Notes under the pieces: model-generated
Told to the model about the DNA's origin: nothing
Database searches by the model: none
Seen by the model: only the letters and a program-made list of their open reading frames with translations
Source of the DNA: Mycobacterium sp. 1100029.7
Lineage (GTDB): Bacteria > Actinomycetota > Actinomycetes > Mycobacteriales > Mycobacteriaceae
Reading direction: 5' to 3'
Length of the DNA: 64,000 bases
Assembly: GCF_001665235.1 (NCBI RefSeq)
Contig: NZ_LZSC01000005.1
Location: 223,229-287,228, forward strand
Part shown: positions 41,765 to 51,114 of the stretch, in pieces
Position numbering within the stretch: position 1 is the stretch's first letter
Layout: each line of letters starts with the position of its first letter
Made by a program: the position numbers and the translations under genes

Positions 41765-43480
41765 TCAGCGGCGCTGACTACCGTCCGGCGACATCGGCTG
41801 CACGAGTTCGACTAGCAGAGGCGGGATCTCGAGGCGCGGTAACACCACTTCTACCAGCACCATCCGGTCTTGGTTGTCCGCCGCGGCGGTCAGCGCGTCG
41901 TCGAGCTCGCCGTAGGTATGTGCTTGGAAAGCCAGATGATTCGTCACGCCCAGCGCGTTGGGAATGTCCGTCCAACTCCAGCTGGCGATGTCGTTGTAGG
42001 GCGCAGTCTCTCCGTGGATGGCCCGCTCCACGGTGTAGCCGTCGTTGTTGACCACCACGATGACCGGAGACAATCCCTCGCGAAAGAACGTGCCCAGCTC
42101 CTGCACGGTCAGCTGTGCGGCGCCGTCGCCGATCAACAACACCGTCCTGCGGTCCGGATGCGCGACCCCGGCGCCGAGCGCCGCGGGCAACGTGTAACCG
42201 ATTGAGCCCCAAAGAGGTTGACCGATGAACGTGACCCCTCTGGGCAGCCGGTGGTCGGCCATCCCGTAGAACGAGGTTCCCTGGTCGGCCAGCACCACAT
42301 TGCCCTGGGTGAGCGCTTCACAGAGCCGGTCCCACACCATCTGCTGGGTCAGCTGCTGATCGCGCGCGGGCGGTTGCGCTCGGTCGCCAGGCTCGGCACC
42401 GTCGGCCGATGTCACCGCGGGCGAACGGATCCCACGCCGCGTCAGGATCTCGGACAGCGCGTCCAGCGCCGCGCCCATCTCCAACGGCGCGAACACGTGC
42501 CCGGCCACACTGCTCTGATACTGGCCGATGTCGATGGTCCGCGCCGCGTCGATGTGCTGGCTGAAGAAGCCGCTGACCATGTCGGTGAACACCACGCCGG
42601 CGGTGACCAGCACGGGTGCGTCCTCGATCGCGGCACGGACCGCGGGCGCGCTGGCCGCACCGGCGTAGATGCCCAGGTAGTGGGGTGAACTCTCGTCGAG
42701 CAGACTCTTGCCCCACATCAGCGTGGCGTAGGGCACCACGTCGGCGTTCAGTAGCGCCTCGAGCTCCTTGACCGCCTGCAGCCGATGCACGAGCAGGTCG
42801 GCCAGCACGGTCAACCGGTGGTCGCCGATCAGATCGGTGGCGGCATCGACGAACATCGACAGCGCACGCGGGCTGGTGCCGCCGGTGTAGCGCGGCAGCG
42901 GTGCGTCGGGCGGTTCGGTGGGGAAGCGGGCCACATCGGTGGACAGCAGAATGTAGCCGGGCCGTTTCTGCTCGCGGACCTCTAAGAGCACTCGGTCGAT
43001 CTCGCGGCATGCCGTTGCCGGCATGAGATTGGCTTGAGCACAGGTGATTTCGCGGCTGATTCGGAAGAAGTGCTCGAAGTCGCCGTCACCGAGCGAATGG
43101 TGCAACGCCCGTCTGGTCCCTTGGGCGTCTTTGGAGGGGCCGCCGACGATGTGTACGACGGGCACGTGCTCGGCATAGCTGCCGGCGATCGCGTTGGTCG
43201 CCGAGAGTTCACCCACCCCGAAAGTGGTTACCACGGCTGACATCCCACGTAGTCGGCCATAGCCGTCGGCGGCGTAACCGGCGTTGAGCTCGTTGGCGTT
43301 GCCGACCCATCGGATCGTCGGATGCGCGACGATGTGGTCGAGGAATTCCAGGTTGTAGTCCCCGGGAACACCGAAGATTTCGGAGACGCCGAACTCGGCG
43401 AGACGGTCCAGCAAGTAGTCGCCCACGGTGTAGGCGGAATCCGCGGGTTCAGACCCTGCGTCGGGCGCAATATCAGTCAC
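41765..43480 (-). CDS. pdc: Thiamine-diphosphate-dependent alpha-keto acid decarboxylase
   Basis: This 571-aa member of the pyruvate/indolepyruvate decarboxylase family has a catalytic Glu in [16 protein letters not shown] (E64), HH in [10 protein letters not shown], and the ThDP-Mg motif GDGAAQLT...[10 protein letters not shown]. Its position next to SRPBCC and far genes matches M. tuberculosis Rv0853c (pdc/kdc), a broad branched-chain and aromatic 2-keto acid decarboxylase. It converts 2-oxo acids to aldehydes. It is leftward and divergent from the SRPBCC gene, with a 65-bp gap. Confidence 0.93.
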   Translation of the reverse strand: MTDIAPDAGSEPADSAYTVGDYLLDRLAEFGVSEIFGVPGDYNLEFLDHIVAHPTIRWVGNANELNAGYAADGYGRLRGMSAVVTTFGVGELSATNAIAGSYAEHVPVVHIVGGPSKDAQGTRRALHHSLGDGDFEHFFRISREITCAQANLMPATACREIDRVLLEVREQKRPGYILLSTDVARFPTEPPDAPLPRYTGGTSPRALSMFVDAATDLIGDHRLTVLADLLVHRLQAVKELEALLNADVVPYATLMWGKSLLDESSPHYLGIYAGAASAPAVRAAIEDAPVLVTAGVVFTDMVSGFFSQHIDAARTIDIGQYQSSVAGHVFAPLEMGAALDALSEILTRRGIRSPAVTSADGAEPGDRAQPPARDQQLTQQMVWDRLCEALTQGNVVLADQGTSFYGMADHRLPRGVTFIGQPLWGSIGYTLPAALGAGVAHPDRRTVLLIGDGAAQLTVQELGTFFREGLSPVIVVVNNDGYTVERAIHGETAPYNDIASWSWTDIPNALGVTNHLAFQAHTYGELDDALTAAADNQDRMVLVEVVLPRLEIPPLLVELVQPMSPDGSQRR

Positions 43481-43545
43481 GAAGTCGACGGTACGCCCGG
43501 TCGAAAGCGTCCCCGGTGTGACGCGGTTTCGCTATCGTGCGCAGC

Positions 43546-43989
43546 ATGGCGATCAAGGAAACCCGCGAAGTTGTCATCGAAGCGAGCCCGGCAGAGGTGC
43601 TCGATGTCATCGCCGACCTGGAGTCGAATCCCGAGTGGTCGCCGCCGCACCAGAGCGTGGAGATTCTCGAGCGTAACGCCGACGGGCGCCCCACCAAGGT
43701 CAAGATGAAAGTCAAAGCCGCGGGCATCACCGACGAGCAGGTGATCGCGTACACCTGGGGCGACAACATGGTGAGCTGGTCGCTGATCAGCTCCGGTCAG
43801 CAGCGAGCACAGGATGCGTCCTACACGCTGATTCCCGACGGTGACGCCACCAAGGTCAAGTTCCAGCTCAGCGTGGACCCGGTGGTGCCACTGCCCGGAT
43901 TCGTATTGAAGCGCGCCATCAAGGGCACCGTCGACAACGGGACCGAGGGCCTGCGTAGGCGGGTATTGCAGGTGAAGAAGGGCAAGTAA
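43546..43989 (+). CDS. SRPBCC (START-like) family protein, Rv0854-like
   Basis: This 147-aa START-like protein begins ATG 43546; a GTG at 43537 is an alternative. Features are the REVVIEASPAEVLDVIADLESNPEWSPPHQSVEIL start and the RAIKGTVDNGTEGLRRRV C-terminal helix of polyketide-cyclase/SRPBCC proteins, which bind hydrophobic ligands. Gene order matches Rv0854. It precedes far by 5 bp. Two more homologues follow at 45157 and 45653. Confidence 0.88.
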   Translation: MAIKETREVVIEASPAEVLDVIADLESNPEWSPPHQSVEILERNADGRPTKVKMKVKAAGITDEQVIAYTWGDNMVSWSLISSGQQRAQDASYTLIPDGDATKVKFQLSVDPVVPLPGFVLKRAIKGTVDNGTEGLRRRVLQVKKGK

Positions 43990-43994
43990 CCGCG

Positions 43995-45098
43995 ATGTCG
44001 AGCGAGGGACCCCTAGCCGGCGTCAGAGTCATCGAGCTCGGCGGCATCGGGCCCGGTCCGCACGCGGGGATGATGCTCGCCGACCTGGGTGCCGACGTGG
44101 TGCGGGTGCGCCGTCCCGGCGTGGCGGGTCGGCACCGGACAGGTGGCATGGTGATGCCCGCCGAAGACCGCGATTTGTTGCACCGGGGCAAGCGAATCGT
44201 CGACCTGGACGTCAAGACCCAGCCGGGTGCACTGCTGGATCTGGCCGCCAAGGCCGATGTGCTGCTGGATTGTTTTCGTCCCGGCACCTGCGAGCGACTC
44301 GGCATCGGACCGCAAGACTGCGCGGCGGTCAACCCGCGGCTGATCTACGCGCGCATCACCGGCTGGGGCCAGGACGGCCCACTGGCGCTGACCGCCGGCC
44401 ACGACATCAACTACCTGTCGCAGACGGGTGCATTGTCGTCGCTGGGCTACGCCGATCGGCCACCGATGCCGCCGCTGAACCTGGTCGCCGATTTCGGTGG
44501 TGGCTCGATGCTGGTGCTCGTGGGCATCGTCGCCGCGCTGTATGAACGGGAGCGGTCGGGCGCGGGCCAGGTCGTCGATGCCGCGATGGTCGACGGTGTG
44601 AGCGTGCTGGCCCAAATGATGTGGACCATGAAGGGGATTGGCAGCCTGAAAGACAAGCGAGAATCGTTTCTGCTCGACGGCGGCGCCCCGTTCTATCGCT
44701 GCTACGAGACTTCAGACGGCCAGTACATGGCCGTCGGGGCGATTGAGCCGCAATTCTTCGCGGCCTTGCTGCATGGGCTGGGTCTGTCGCCCGACGAGGT
44801 GCCGGGACAGCTCGAAATCGGTTCGTATCAGCGGATGTACGAGATTTTCGCGCAACGGTTCGCCAGCCGCACACGCGACGAGTGGACCCAGATTTTCGCC
44901 GGCACCGACGCGTGCGTCACGCCGGTACTGACGTGGAGCGAGGCCGCCACCGACGACCACCTGAACGCGCGCTCGACGGTGATCACCGCCCACGGCGTCG
45001 AGCAGGCGGCTCCCGCACCGCGGTTCTCACGCACACCGGCCGGACCCGTCGGGCCGCCGCCGGCCACCACCACGGCGATCAGCGAAATCAACTGGTAG
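43995..45098 (+). CDS. far: Alpha-methylacyl-CoA racemase-like CaiB family protein (far, Rv0855-like)
   Basis: This 367-aa CaiB-family protein has the racemase signatures HDINY (H136) and ADFGGGS (D166), spaced 30 residues apart as in MCR (H126/D156). These indicate 1,1-proton transfer at C-alpha of 2-methylacyl-CoA rather than CoA transfer. The family is needed to epimerise methyl-branched or sterol-side-chain CoA esters before beta-oxidation. Synteny with Rv0855 supports the name far. It is part of an operon with the SRPBCC genes. Confidence 0.93.
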   Translation: MSSEGPLAGVRVIELGGIGPGPHAGMMLADLGADVVRVRRPGVAGRHRTGGMVMPAEDRDLLHRGKRIVDLDVKTQPGALLDLAAKADVLLDCFRPGTCERLGIGPQDCAAVNPRLIYARITGWGQDGPLALTAGHDINYLSQTGALSSLGYADRPPMPPLNLVADFGGGSMLVLVGIVAALYERERSGAGQVVDAAMVDGVSVLAQMMWTMKGIGSLKDKRESFLLDGGAPFYRCYETSDGQYMAVGAIEPQFFAALLHGLGLSPDEVPGQLEIGSYQRMYEIFAQRFASRTRDEWTQIFAGTDACVTPVLTWSEAATDDHLNARSTVITAHGVEQAAPAPRFSRTPAGPVGPPPATTTAISEINW

Positions 45099-45110
45099 CG
45101 GGTTAATTAC

Positions 45111-45127
45111 CACGAACACGTTCCGTG
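45111..45127. promoter_or_regulatory. KstR-like AAC-N2-GTT palindrome
   Basis: CACGAACACGTTCCGTG contains AACACGTT, the core of the KstR sterol repressor site (T-N2-AAC-N2-GTT-N2-A), inside an imperfect 17-bp palindrome, 29 bp before the start of the second SRPBCC gene. The outer T and A of the consensus are absent. Function is unproven. Confidence 0.3.
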
Positions 45128-45156
45128 CGTGCGGCGCGGTTGCTAGGTTGAGCGCA

Positions 45157-45612
45157 GTGGCTGTAAAGGCATCACGCGAATTTGTGGTTGACGCGCCGAT
45201 AGACGTGGTCATGGGGGCGCTCGAGGATGTCAGTGTGCTGGAATCCTGGTCGCCGCTGCACAAAAGGATCGAAGTAGTCGACCGTTATCCCGATGGCCGT
45301 GCGCACCACGTGAAAACCACCATCAGAATTATGGGCCTGCGCGACAAAGAGGTTCTGGAATATCACTGGGGTCCCGATTGGGTGGTGTACGACGTCAAAG
45401 GCACGGCTCAGCAGCATGGTCAGCACGTCGAGTACAACCTCAAACCGGAAGGCGTCGACAAGACGCGGGTGCGCTTCGACATCACCGTCGAGCCGGCGGG
45501 GCCGATTCCCGGGTTCATCGTCAAACGGGCGATGCAAAACGTCCTGGACGCCTCGGTGCAGGGCCTGCGCGACTTGGTGTCGAGCCGCGGCGATTCAGAT
45601 AGGACGCCGTAA
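45157..45612 (+). CDS. SRPBCC (START-like) family protein, Rv0856-like
   Basis: This 151-aa protein is a close paralogue of the next gene product. Shared segments include WSPLHKR, VVDRYPDG, HHV and VEYHWG or LEYHWG. GTG 45157 is preferred to the upstream TTG at 45148. Family members carry a hydrophobic cavity for small ligands, with no catalytic motif. It is the second of a three-member set around far. Confidence 0.87.
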   Translation: MAVKASREFVVDAPIDVVMGALEDVSVLESWSPLHKRIEVVDRYPDGRAHHVKTTIRIMGLRDKEVLEYHWGPDWVVYDVKGTAQQHGQHVEYNLKPEGVDKTRVRFDITVEPAGPIPGFIVKRAMQNVLDASVQGLRDLVSSRGDSDRTP

Positions 45613-45652
45613 TGGGTTCCGCCCGGGCCCGTAATTGCTAATTTGTTAGACA

Positions 45653-46105
45653 GTGGCCATACGCGCATCGTCGGAGATCGTTATTGAGGCGCCCCCGGAA
45701 GTGATCATGGAGGCGCTAGCCGACATGGACGCCGTGCCCACCTGGTCGCCGCTGCACAAGCGGGTCGAAGTCGTCGACCGGTATCCCGACGGCCTGCCGC
45801 ATCACGTCAGAATGACGATCAGGGTCAGTGGAATCGCCGATACCGAATTGGTCGAATACCACTGGGGCACCGACTGGATGGTCTGGGATGCACAGAAGAC
45901 CGCGCAGCAGCACGCGCAGCATGGCGAATACAACCTGGAGCGCGAGGGTGACGACAAAACCCGGGTGCGGTTCAGCCTCACGATCGAGCTTCGGGCGCCG
46001 CTGCCGGGGTTCTGGGTCAGGTCGGCGGGCAACAAGATTCTGTATGCCGCCCTCGAAGGTCTACGGCGACGCGTTATGCGCGACGAGGACCGTCCGCGGT
46101 CTTGA
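45653..46105 (+). CDS. SRPBCC (START-like) family protein, Rv0857-like
   Basis: This 150-aa protein has the same fold and motifs as the previous one (SEIVIEAPPEVIMEAL, WSPLHKRVEVVDRYPDGLPHHV, EYHWGTDW). It starts at a GTG. Its 3' end overlaps the convergent dapC gene by 32 bp. Tandem duplication is clear from the shared segments. Ligand unknown. Confidence 0.87.
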   Translation: MAIRASSEIVIEAPPEVIMEALADMDAVPTWSPLHKRVEVVDRYPDGLPHHVRMTIRVSGIADTELVEYHWGTDWMVWDAQKTAQQHAQHGEYNLEREGDDKTRVRFSLTIELRAPLPGFWVRSAGNKILYAALEGLRRRVMRDEDRPRS

Positions 46106-47273
46106 GAGCCGACAGTCGCCTGATCGCCTCGTCGAGGGTGTCGTCGCTTTTGCAGAAAGTGAAGCGCACCAGGTGATTCCATAACCCAGCATGCGGAGCC
46201 GCCGGATCGCAGAACGCCGACATCGGAATAGCGGCAACGCCCACTTTTTCCGGTAGCGCCGCGCAGAACGTGGTGCTGTCGTCGTAGCCGAGCGGCCGCG
46301 GGTCGGCGCACAGGAAATAGGTGCCGTGGCTGTCGTGTACCGCGAAGCCGATGTCGGCCAGTCCGGTGGCAAGCCGGTCGCGCCGGGCCTGCAGCGAGTC
46401 GCGGAGTCCGGCCACCCACGCGTCCTCGGTGTCCAGTGCCAGGGCCACCGCGGGCTGGAACGGGGCACCGCCGACGTAGCTCAGGTATTGCTTGGCCGCA
46501 CGCGTCCCGGCGATGAGTTCGGCTGGGCCACAAGCCCATCCGATCTTCCAGCCAGTGCAGTTGAACATCTTGGCCGCGCTGGAGACGGTGATCGTGCGCT
46601 GTGCCATGCCGTCGAACGCGGCCAGCGGCAGGTGGCGATGGCCTTGAGGGGAGGCGAACACCAGGTGCTCGTACACCTCGTCGGTGATCACCAAAAGGTC
46701 TGCCGCCACTGCGATCTCGGCGATGGCGGTCAGCTCGGCCGCGCTCAGCACAACGCCGGTGGGGTTGTGTGGTGTGTTCACGATCAGCGCCCGCGTCGCG
46801 GGTGTGACGGCGCGGCGCAACGCGTCGACGTCCAGTGCGAAGCCACGGCCGTCGGCGACCAGCGGCACGGTGACCCGGCGCGCGCCGGCCATCGCGACCA
46901 CCGGGGAATAGGAGTCGTAGAACGGCTCGATCAGCAGTACCTCCGAGCCGGGCTCGACCAGGCCGATCACCGCGGCCGCGATGGCCTCGGTCGCCCCGAC
47001 CGTCACCAGCACCTCGGTGTCGGGGTCGTATTCGACGCCGAAGTGCCGTTTGCGCTGAGCCGCGACCGCCTGGCGCAGCGGCGCGATGCCGATTCCCGGC
47101 GGGTACTGGTTGGCGCCGTCGGCGATCGCGTCCTGCGCGGCCTGCAGCAGCGATGCGGGTCCGTCCTCGTCGGGAAAGCCCTGGCCCAGGTTCACCGCGC
47201 CGATCCGCGCGGCCAGCGCCGACATCTCGGCGAACACCGTGGTGGCGTAGGGCCGAAGGCGCGAGACCGTCAT
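46074..47273 (-). CDS. dapC: Class I PLP-dependent aminotransferase (DapC-like, Rv0858c)
   Basis: This 399-aa fold-type I aminotransferase has NLGQGFPDEDGP, NTPHNPTGVVL, ITDEVYEHLVF and the PLP Lys segment SSAAKMFNCTGWKIGW. Position matches Rv0858c, annotated DapC (N-succinyldiaminopimelate aminotransferase, lysine and peptidoglycan precursor synthesis). Sequence alone fits several class I aminotransferases, so specificity rests on synteny. It is divergent from fadA. Confidence 0.9.
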   Translation of the reverse strand: MTVSRLRPYATTVFAEMSALAARIGAVNLGQGFPDEDGPASLLQAAQDAIADGANQYPPGIGIAPLRQAVAAQRKRHFGVEYDPDTEVLVTVGATEAIAAAVIGLVEPGSEVLLIEPFYDSYSPVVAMAGARRVTVPLVADGRGFALDVDALRRAVTPATRALIVNTPHNPTGVVLSAAELTAIAEIAVAADLLVITDEVYEHLVFASPQGHRHLPLAAFDGMAQRTITVSSAAKMFNCTGWKIGWACGPAELIAGTRAAKQYLSYVGGAPFQPAVALALDTEDAWVAGLRDSLQARRDRLATGLADIGFAVHDSHGTYFLCADPRPLGYDDSTTFCAALPEKVGVAAIPMSAFCDPAAPHAGLWNHLVRFTFCKSDDTLDEAIRRLSALKTADGPRRA

Positions 47274-47351
47274 GACCGTCGAGCTTAGGGCGGCGGCACC
47301 GCGCCTCGACCGCCACGCCAGCGCAACGCACGTTATCGACCGTCACGCCAG

Positions 47352-47420
47352 CGTGTTGCCCACCGGCCGTCGGGCGGCGCAGCGGGCGTGTTGCGCACCG
47401 GCGTCAAGCGGCGCAGCGGG
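47352..47420. repeat. Two tandem copies of a 34-35-bp GC-rich repeat
   Basis: Copy 1 (47352-47386) and copy 2 (47387-47420) both run from CGTGTTGC through CACCGGC to GCGGCGCAGCGGG, with a 1-bp length difference and few substitutions. A shorter related fragment (CACGCCAGCG) occurs just upstream. The repeat is in the dapC-fadA gap and is not coding. Confidence 0.6.
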
Positions 47421-47478
47421 CGTCGAGTGTGCGGCTCGCCTCACACCCGCGGGGGGAGGGCAGCACCTGGCCTGACCT

Positions 47479-47498
47479 GGCCAACCAACAGGTTGGCC
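47479..47498. promoter_or_regulatory. Perfect 8-bp palindrome upstream of fadA
   Basis: GGCCAACC-AACA-GGTTGGCC is a perfect inverted repeat with a 4-bp spacer, 64 bp before the fadA start, so it is a candidate operator for the fadAB operon. The sequence differs from the GAGAAT-N3-ATTCTC and TAGCCG-N2-CGGCTA sites. The 289-bp gap otherwise holds the tandem repeat above. Confidence 0.5.
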
Positions 47499-47562
47499 GG
47501 GAGCCCCTGTTAGGGTGCTCTTAGACGGACCCGAAACCCCATTTTGCGAACAGGAAGTCGAC

Positions 47563-48774
47563 ATGTCCGAAGAAGCCTTCATCTATGAGGCCATCCGCAC
47601 CCCCCGCGGCAAACAGCGCAACGGATCGCTGAACGAAGTCAAGCCGGTCAACCTGGTCGTCGGCCTGGTCGACGAGCTGCGCAGGCGCAACCCCGACCTG
47701 GACGAGAACCTGATCAGCGACCTGATCCTGGGTGTGGTGTCCCCGGTCGGTGACCAGGGCGGCGACATCGCCCGCACCGCGGCGTTGGTGGCCGGGCTGC
47801 CGGAAACCACCGGCGGCGTGCAGCTCAACCGGTTCTGCGCCTCCGGCCTGGAAGCCGTGAACACCGCCGCGCAGAAGGTCCGGTCCGGCTGGGACGACCT
47901 GGTGCTGGCCGGCGGCGTCGAATCGATGAGCCGCGTCCCGATGGGCTCCGACGGCGGCGCCTGGGCGACCGACCCCGAGACCAACTACCGGATCGGCTTC
48001 GTGCCGCAGGGCATCGGCGCCGACCTGATCGCCACCATCGAGGGCTTCTCCCGCGAGGACGTCGACGCCTACGCGCTGCGCAGCCAGCAGAAGGCGGCCG
48101 ACGCGTGGTCGGGTGGCTACTTCGCCAAGTCCGTCGTGCCGGTCCGCGACCAAAACGGCTTGGTCATCCTCGACCACGACGAGCACATGCGCCCCGACTC
48201 CACGCTGGAAGGCCTGGGCAAGCTGAAGACCGCCTTCGACGGCGTCGGTGAGATGGGCGGCTTCGACGACGTGGCGCTGCAGAAGTATCACGCGATAGAG
48301 AAGATCAACCACGTCCACACCGGCGGCAACAGCTCCGGCATCGTCGACGGCGCCGCGCTGGTGCTGGTCGGTTCCGAGGCGGCCGGCAAGTCCCAGGGGC
48401 TGACCCCGCGGGCGCGCATCGTGGCCACGGCCACCAGCGGCGCGGACCCGGTCATCATGCTCACCGGCCCGACCCCGGCCACCCGCAAGGTGCTCGACCG
48501 TGCCGGGTTGACGGTCGACGACATCGACCTGTTCGAGCTCAACGAGGCGTTCGCATCGGTGGTGCTGAAGTTCCAGAAGGACCTCAACATTCCGGATGAG
48601 AAGCTCAACGTCAACGGCGGCGCGATCGCGATGGGCCACCCGCTGGGCGCCACCGGCGCGATGATCACCGGCACCATGGTCGACGAACTCGAGCGCCGCA
48701 ACGCGCGTCGCGCGCTGATCACACTGTGCATCGGTGGCGGCATGGGCGTCGCGACCATTATCGAGCGAGTCTGA
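47563..48774 (+). CDS. fadA: Acetyl-CoA acyltransferase (thiolase) FadA
   Basis: This 403-aa degradative thiolase has the nucleophile Cys in [10 protein letters not shown] (C92), [15 protein letters not shown] with the catalytic His, and CIGGGMG with the second Cys. It cleaves 3-ketoacyl-CoA. It is upstream of fadB by 9 bp and in the Rv0859-Rv0860 order. Together they encode a trifunctional beta-oxidation complex in which FadB is alpha and FadA is beta. Start ATG 47563 follows AGGAAG. Confidence 0.96.
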   Translation: MSEEAFIYEAIRTPRGKQRNGSLNEVKPVNLVVGLVDELRRRNPDLDENLISDLILGVVSPVGDQGGDIARTAALVAGLPETTGGVQLNRFCASGLEAVNTAAQKVRSGWDDLVLAGGVESMSRVPMGSDGGAWATDPETNYRIGFVPQGIGADLIATIEGFSREDVDAYALRSQQKAADAWSGGYFAKSVVPVRDQNGLVILDHDEHMRPDSTLEGLGKLKTAFDGVGEMGGFDDVALQKYHAIEKINHVHTGGNSSGIVDGAALVLVGSEAAGKSQGLTPRARIVATATSGADPVIMLTGPTPATRKVLDRAGLTVDDIDLFELNEAFASVVLKFQKDLNIPDEKLNVNGGAIAMGHPLGATGAMITGTMVDELERRNARRALITLCIGGGMGVATIIERV

Positions 48775-48783
48775 GGAAAGAAC

Positions 48784-50928
48784 ATGCCAGAGAACACGAT
48801 TCAGTGGGACAAAGACGACGACGGCATCGTCACCCTGACGCTTGACGACCCGACCGGGTCGGCCAACGTGATGAACGAGCACTACAGCGCGTCCATGCAC
48901 AACACCGTCGAACGCCTTGCGGCAGAGAAAGATTCGATCACCGGTGTGGTCATCACCAGCGCGAAGAAGACCTTCTTCGCCGGCGGTGACCTCAAGTCGA
49001 TGATCAACCTCGGCCCGGAGAACGCCGGCGAGGCCTTCGACACCGTCGAGTCGGTCAAGCGCGACCTGCGCGCCCTGGAGACCCTGGGCAAGCCGGTGGT
49101 GGCCGCCATCAACGGCGCCGCACTCGGCGGCGGCCTGGAGATCGCGCTCGCGTGTCATCACCGCATTGCCGCCGACGTCAAGGGCAGCCAGCTCGGCCTG
49201 CCCGAGGTGACGCTGGGCCTGTTGCCCGGCGGTGGTGGCGTGACCCGCACCGTGCGCATGTTCGGCATCCAGAACGCCTTCATGAACATCCTGTCGCAGG
49301 GCACCCGCTTCAAGCCGGCCAAGGCCAAGGAGATCGGCTTGGTCGACGACCTCGTCGGCTCGGTCGAGGAACTGGTTCCCGCCGCCAAGGCGTGGATCCA
49401 GGCCAACCCCGACGCGCACGAACAGCCTTGGGACAAAAAGGGTTACAAGATGCCCGGCGGCACCCCGTCCAGCCCCGCGCTGGCCGGCATCCTGCCGTCG
49501 TTCCCGGCGCTGCTGAAGAAGCAACTCAAGGGTGCGCCGATGCCGGCGCCGCGGGCCATCCTGGACGCGGCCGTCGAAGGTGCGCAGGTGGACTTCGACA
49601 CCGCCAGCCGGATCGAGAGCCGCTACTTCACCCAGCTGGTCACCGGCCAGGTCGCCAAGAACATGATCCAGGCGTTCTTCTTCGACCTGCAGTACATCAA
49701 CTCCGGCGGGTCGCGCCCGGACGGCATCGAGCCGGTCAAGATCAACAAGATCGGTGTGCTGGGCGCGGGCATGATGGGCGCGGGCATCGCGTACGTCTCG
49801 GCCAAGGCCGGCTTCGACGTGGTGCTCAAGGACGTCAGCATCGAGGCCGCCGAGAAGGGCAAGAACTACTCGGAAAAGCTTGAGGCCAAAGCACTCGAGC
49901 GCGGCAAGACCACCGAGGAGAAGAGCAAGGCGCTGCTGGGCCGCATCACGCCGGCCGCGGACCCCGAGGCCTTCAAGGGCGTCGACTTCGTGATCGAGGC
50001 TGTCTTCGAAAACCAGGACCTCAAGCACAAGGTGTTCCAGGAGATCGAGGACGTCGTCGAACCCAACGCGCTGCTCGGATCGAACACCTCCACACTGCCG
50101 ATCACCGGTCTGGCGACCGGCGTGAAGCGCCAGGAGGACTTCATCGGGATCCACTTCTTCTCGCCGGTCGACAAGATGCCGCTGGTCGAAATCATCAGGG
50201 GCGAAAAGACTTCCGATGAGGCGCTGGCCCGGGTGTTCGACTACACGCTGGCCATCGGCAAGACCCCGATCGTCGTCAACGACAGCCGCGGCTTCTTCAC
50301 CAGCCGCGTCATCGGCACGTTCGTGAACGAGGCGCTCGCGATGCTCGGCGAGGGTGTGGAGCCCGCGAGCATCGAGCACGCCGGGTCGCAGGCCGGCTAC
50401 CCGGCGCCGCCGCTACAGCTGTCCGACGAGCTCAACCTGGAGCTGATGCACAAGATCGCGACCGCCACCCGCAAGGGTGTCGAGGACACGGGTGCCACCT
50501 ACGAGCCGCACCCGGCCGAGGCCGTCGTCGAGAAGATGATCGAACTCGAGCGGCCGTCGCGGTTGAAGGGCGCGGGCTTCTACGAGTACGTCGACGGCAA
50601 GCGCACCCGGCTGTGGCCGGGCCTGCGGGACACGTTCAAGTCGGGCAGCGCCGAGATTCCGTTGCAGGACATGATCGATCGAATGCTGTTCGCCGAGGCA
50701 CTGGAAACTCAGAAGTGCCTCGACGAGGGTGTTCTGACGTCGACCGCCGACGCCAACATCGGCTCGATCATGGGCATCGGGTTCCCGCCGTACACCGGTG
50801 GTAGCGCGCAGTTCATCGTCGGGTACTCCGGCGCGGGCGGTACCGGCAAGGAAGCCTTCGTGGCTCGGGCCAAGGACCTGGCCGCCAAGTACGGTGACCG
50901 ATTCCTGCCGCCCGCCTCCTTGACGTAA
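48784..50928 (+). CDS. fadB: Trifunctional beta-oxidation alpha subunit FadB
   Basis: This 714-aa bifunctional protein has an N-terminal crotonase domain ([40 protein letters not shown]) and, from about residue 320, an NAD-binding 3-hydroxyacyl-CoA dehydrogenase domain ([15 protein letters not shown], then [15 protein letters not shown]). C-terminal helical domains follow. It hydrates enoyl-CoA and oxidises the 3-hydroxy product. It pairs with FadA and matches Rv0860. A strong terminator follows. Confidence 0.96.
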   Translation: MPENTIQWDKDDDGIVTLTLDDPTGSANVMNEHYSASMHNTVERLAAEKDSITGVVITSAKKTFFAGGDLKSMINLGPENAGEAFDTVESVKRDLRALETLGKPVVAAINGAALGGGLEIALACHHRIAADVKGSQLGLPEVTLGLLPGGGGVTRTVRMFGIQNAFMNILSQGTRFKPAKAKEIGLVDDLVGSVEELVPAAKAWIQANPDAHEQPWDKKGYKMPGGTPSSPALAGILPSFPALLKKQLKGAPMPAPRAILDAAVEGAQVDFDTASRIESRYFTQLVTGQVAKNMIQAFFFDLQYINSGGSRPDGIEPVKINKIGVLGAGMMGAGIAYVSAKAGFDVVLKDVSIEAAEKGKNYSEKLEAKALERGKTTEEKSKALLGRITPAADPEAFKGVDFVIEAVFENQDLKHKVFQEIEDVVEPNALLGSNTSTLPITGLATGVKRQEDFIGIHFFSPVDKMPLVEIIRGEKTSDEALARVFDYTLAIGKTPIVVNDSRGFFTSRVIGTFVNEALAMLGEGVEPASIEHAGSQAGYPAPPLQLSDELNLELMHKIATATRKGVEDTGATYEPHPAEAVVEKMIELERPSRLKGAGFYEYVDGKRTRLWPGLRDTFKSGSAEIPLQDMIDRMLFAEALETQKCLDEGVLTSTADANIGSIMGIGFPPYTGGSAQFIVGYSGAGGTGKEAFVARAKDLAAKYGDRFLPPASLT

Positions 50929-50942
50929 GTAGGCATACGAAC

Positions 50943-50982
50943 GCAAAAGCCCCCGGAACAACGAGGTTTCGGGGGCTTTTGC
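50943..50982 (+). terminator. Rho-independent terminator after fadB
   Basis: GCAAAAGCCCCCG at 50943-50955 pairs with CGGGGGCTTTTGC at 50970-50982, a 13-bp perfect stem; inner bases (GAAC/GTTT) extend it imperfectly. A run of T is present in the 3' arm. It lies 15 bp after the fadB stop and is the clearest intrinsic terminator in the window. Confidence 0.9.
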
Positions 50983-51008
50983 TTTCCGGCCTCAGCGCCG
51001 CCTAGCCG

Positions 51009-51049
51009 TCTCGCGGCGGTCGCGAGGCGGCCGCGAGGCGGCCGCGAGA
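51009..51049. repeat. Short inverted and tandem GC repeat
   Basis: TCTCGCGGC (51009-51017) pairs with GCCGCGAGA (51041-51049), and the region between holds tandem copies of CGCGAGGCGGC. It lies just after the fadB terminator and may be a second hairpin or a repeat scar. It is non-coding. Confidence 0.5.
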
Positions 51050-51114
51050 CTTAAACCGTTGCGATGCCGTACGGCGTGTCGTCGCTGCTGGTTAAGTGTC
51101 GCGCCACCCGCGCG

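Noticed and set aside
47521..50379. A 952-aa open frame on the minus strand opposite fadA and fadB
   Set aside because: It is a high-GC shadow frame. The plus strand holds textbook FadA and FadB with all catalytic motifs, and the minus-strand protein is Arg/Asp/Gln-rich with no known motif.
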